DNA of 64,000 nucleotides, taken from positions 14,723,082 through 14,787,081 of the forward strand of contig NC_071397.1 in assembly GCF_022682495.2 (NCBI RefSeq). The letters run 5' to 3'. The notes below the pieces were generated by a model that was given only the letters and a program-made list of their open reading frames with translations, made no database searches and was not told the origin of the DNA. Made by a program: the position numbers and the translations under genes. Position 1 is the stretch's first letter, and the number at the start of each line of letters is the position of its first letter. Shown piece by piece: positions 62,448 to 64,000 of this stretch. Origin of the DNA: Desmodus rotundus (Eukaryota; Chordata; Mammalia; Chiroptera; Phyllostomidae).

Positions 62448-64000
62448 CTGGAGGCAGAAGAAAAGCATTACCAAGATATAATCTGCTCTCCACCCAAATG
62501 CCTCCCCTCGATATGTCAAATTCCACATCCAAAGAGTTATTTCATTGGCTTCTGAGAGAAATGGTCAGAGAACTGAAGCCTGAGGGAGAGTGGAGGGAAG
62601 TGAGAAAAGCTCCCGAGCTGGGCCTTTTTCCAAAAGAATAAAATTGGAAGTGATTTCACAGGGAAGGTTTCCTCTAGGGATCTGGAAGCCTTGGGAAAGG
62701 AAAGTGACAAAAGCTGGAGAAAGGGGACAGTAAAAGAGTAAGAAGATGCTGAAGGCAGTGGAGGATCTTGGGAAAGCATCCAGAATAAACTTTGAGATCC
62801 TATCCAATGTAAGAGGCTAACTGGTAGACGGAGCCCCAACAGACATATATTAATGGACCACCCAAGGGGAGGTGAAAAATGATAAGACATTGCTTGTGTC
62901 TGTAAACTGTGGACCCTCCTCCCTAAAACCTTTAGTGTCTCTCAATTCATTTCTCTTCCTAAGCACTTGTCACATGGGGGTTGGTGGGCCATGATCACAA
63001 CTGAGTGGTGTGACATTGAAGTGGCTGACTATGCTCGGTGAGAGCAGATTCTGAATCTTCAAATGTTATTAACACAACAGCCACGCTCACAAAGCCCTGG
63101 GGGAAGAGGGAGAGAATCTAGGTAGATTGTATTATGTTCCGCAAAAGTAATTCTGTAAAAATATTTTCAGGAAAACTCAACAAAATAACAACAACAAAAA
63201 AGGGCTCCATTTTCGGCCCTAGTTTTCATTAACCAAAAGAGAATTCCGGGAGAAGGAAATGGTGCAGTCCTCTGGAAAAGCCAAAGCACTAGTGATCATT
63301 TTCTAAAGTTCTCCACAACCACTGAAGACAGGTTGGCCTCACCTAGTGCTGCAGCCTACGTGGGAAATTAATTATCTTCTTTCCACACCCTTGAACTGGC
63401 AGGGCTGGAGAAGCGACTCCTTATAGCCCTGGTTTTACAGTAGCAGGGAAGAATATCAAAACACACTAAAAATAAACCAAACCACTTCTTCGATATAGAC
63501 CTCCCTCTGCTTAGTGCCAGGTGAGGTTTGGGAGGTCAGCTGGGCCTTCTTCTCACATCTAGTATTTGACCTTCTCCATGCGGCCTTTCTGAATGTTGGT
63601 GTTCTTATGCGTTAAATAGAGGAAGGAAGACTGTATTACTTACAGGTTGGGATAAGAGTTGAATGGAAAATGCAAGCTACGAAGAACTACATTAACATAC
63701 CTTTTTACTCCAGGGTTTGTCTCATTTAGTGCTAACAAGAAATATGACAGATGGTTTATATATTCTATTGTTGCTATTTTTTCACATACATGACATTTGT
63801 ATGTTATAAAATGCAATTTCTTTATCCTAGCCAGATAAGGACAATAATTGTTAGCCGCCGTAACTGTCAGCTTTGGGTCACCCATGAGAAGAGAGAAAAC
63901 ATTGGCATGGATACTCACGTATATTTATGGGAATGTGCATAGGCATACTTACAAGCATTTATGGTTAGAGTTACTTGGTGAGGTGTTTTATACTTACATT
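62448..64000 (-). other. OPN5: OPN5 intron, right part cut by window edge
   Basis: This is sequence upstream of the TM4 exon on the minus strand. I looked for the exon encoding TM3 and the region just before GVWLKRK, which should end in a G for phase 1. I found no matching coding stretch up to 64000. The open frames here have no opsin-like content. The earlier exons therefore lie outside the window. Confidence 0.8.

Noticed and set aside
62537..62890. 117-codon minus-strand frame just upstream of the OPN5 TM4 exon
   Set aside because: It has no opsin similarity, lies beyond the acceptor at 62448, and lacks the donor and phase needed for the preceding exon.
1..64000. CRISPR arrays, operons, phage or plasmid modules
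   Set aside because: Intron-containing OPN5 and dense mammalian retroelements show this is vertebrate nuclear DNA. The only regular short repeats are microsatellites.

Overview
This window is mammalian nuclear DNA, almost certainly from a bat. Two tRNA-headed SINEs of the bat Ves type (about 59.8-60.7 kb), a LINE-1 3' end of the form common in bats (27.3-27.6 kb), and several short DNA transposons with clear target-site duplications all point to Chiroptera, probably a yangochiropteran. The family within bats cannot be fixed from this sequence. There are no operons, CRISPR arrays, phages or other prokaryotic features.

The only recognisable gene is OPN5 (neuropsin, the UV/violet-sensitive opsin). 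It lies on the minus strand and enters from the right edge. Three coding exons are visible: 62447-62113 (TM4 to the loop before TM6), 48318-48077 (TM6, TM7 with the retinal-binding lysine, helix 8) and 44611-44554 (cytoplasmic tail). Their phases join without a frameshift into about 211 consecutive codons. The N-terminal exons (TM1-TM3) lie beyond position 64000. A last tiny exon may lie at lower coordinates and was not located. The visible introns are 3,465 bp and 13,794 bp.

Positions 1 to about 44.5 kb lie downstream of OPN5. This stretch is AT-rich and gene-poor, and I see no convincing gene in it. It is a mosaic of old mammalian repeats (L2, MIR, MaLR LTR, MER5-like, L1 fragments) and microsatellites, with stretches of unassigned unique-looking DNA. 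Better-defined items are a 225-bp TA-flanked transposon at 2381, a DNA-transposon-like unit at 37120, a direct duplicate pair (36.8 and 38.6 kb) and an inverted homologous pair (38.5 and 40.5 kb).

The OPN5 introns carry younger insertions. These are a complete 208-bp hAT element, the 5' portion of a minus-strand LINE-1 with a perfect 23-bp hairpin, a solo endogenous-retrovirus LTR with a perfect 6-bp target duplication, a Ves SINE with a 9-bp duplication, and a second Ves SINE inside an older L1 3' end. I did not find a novel biological system. The most useful observations concern OPN5 exon structure and the precisely bounded mobile elements.
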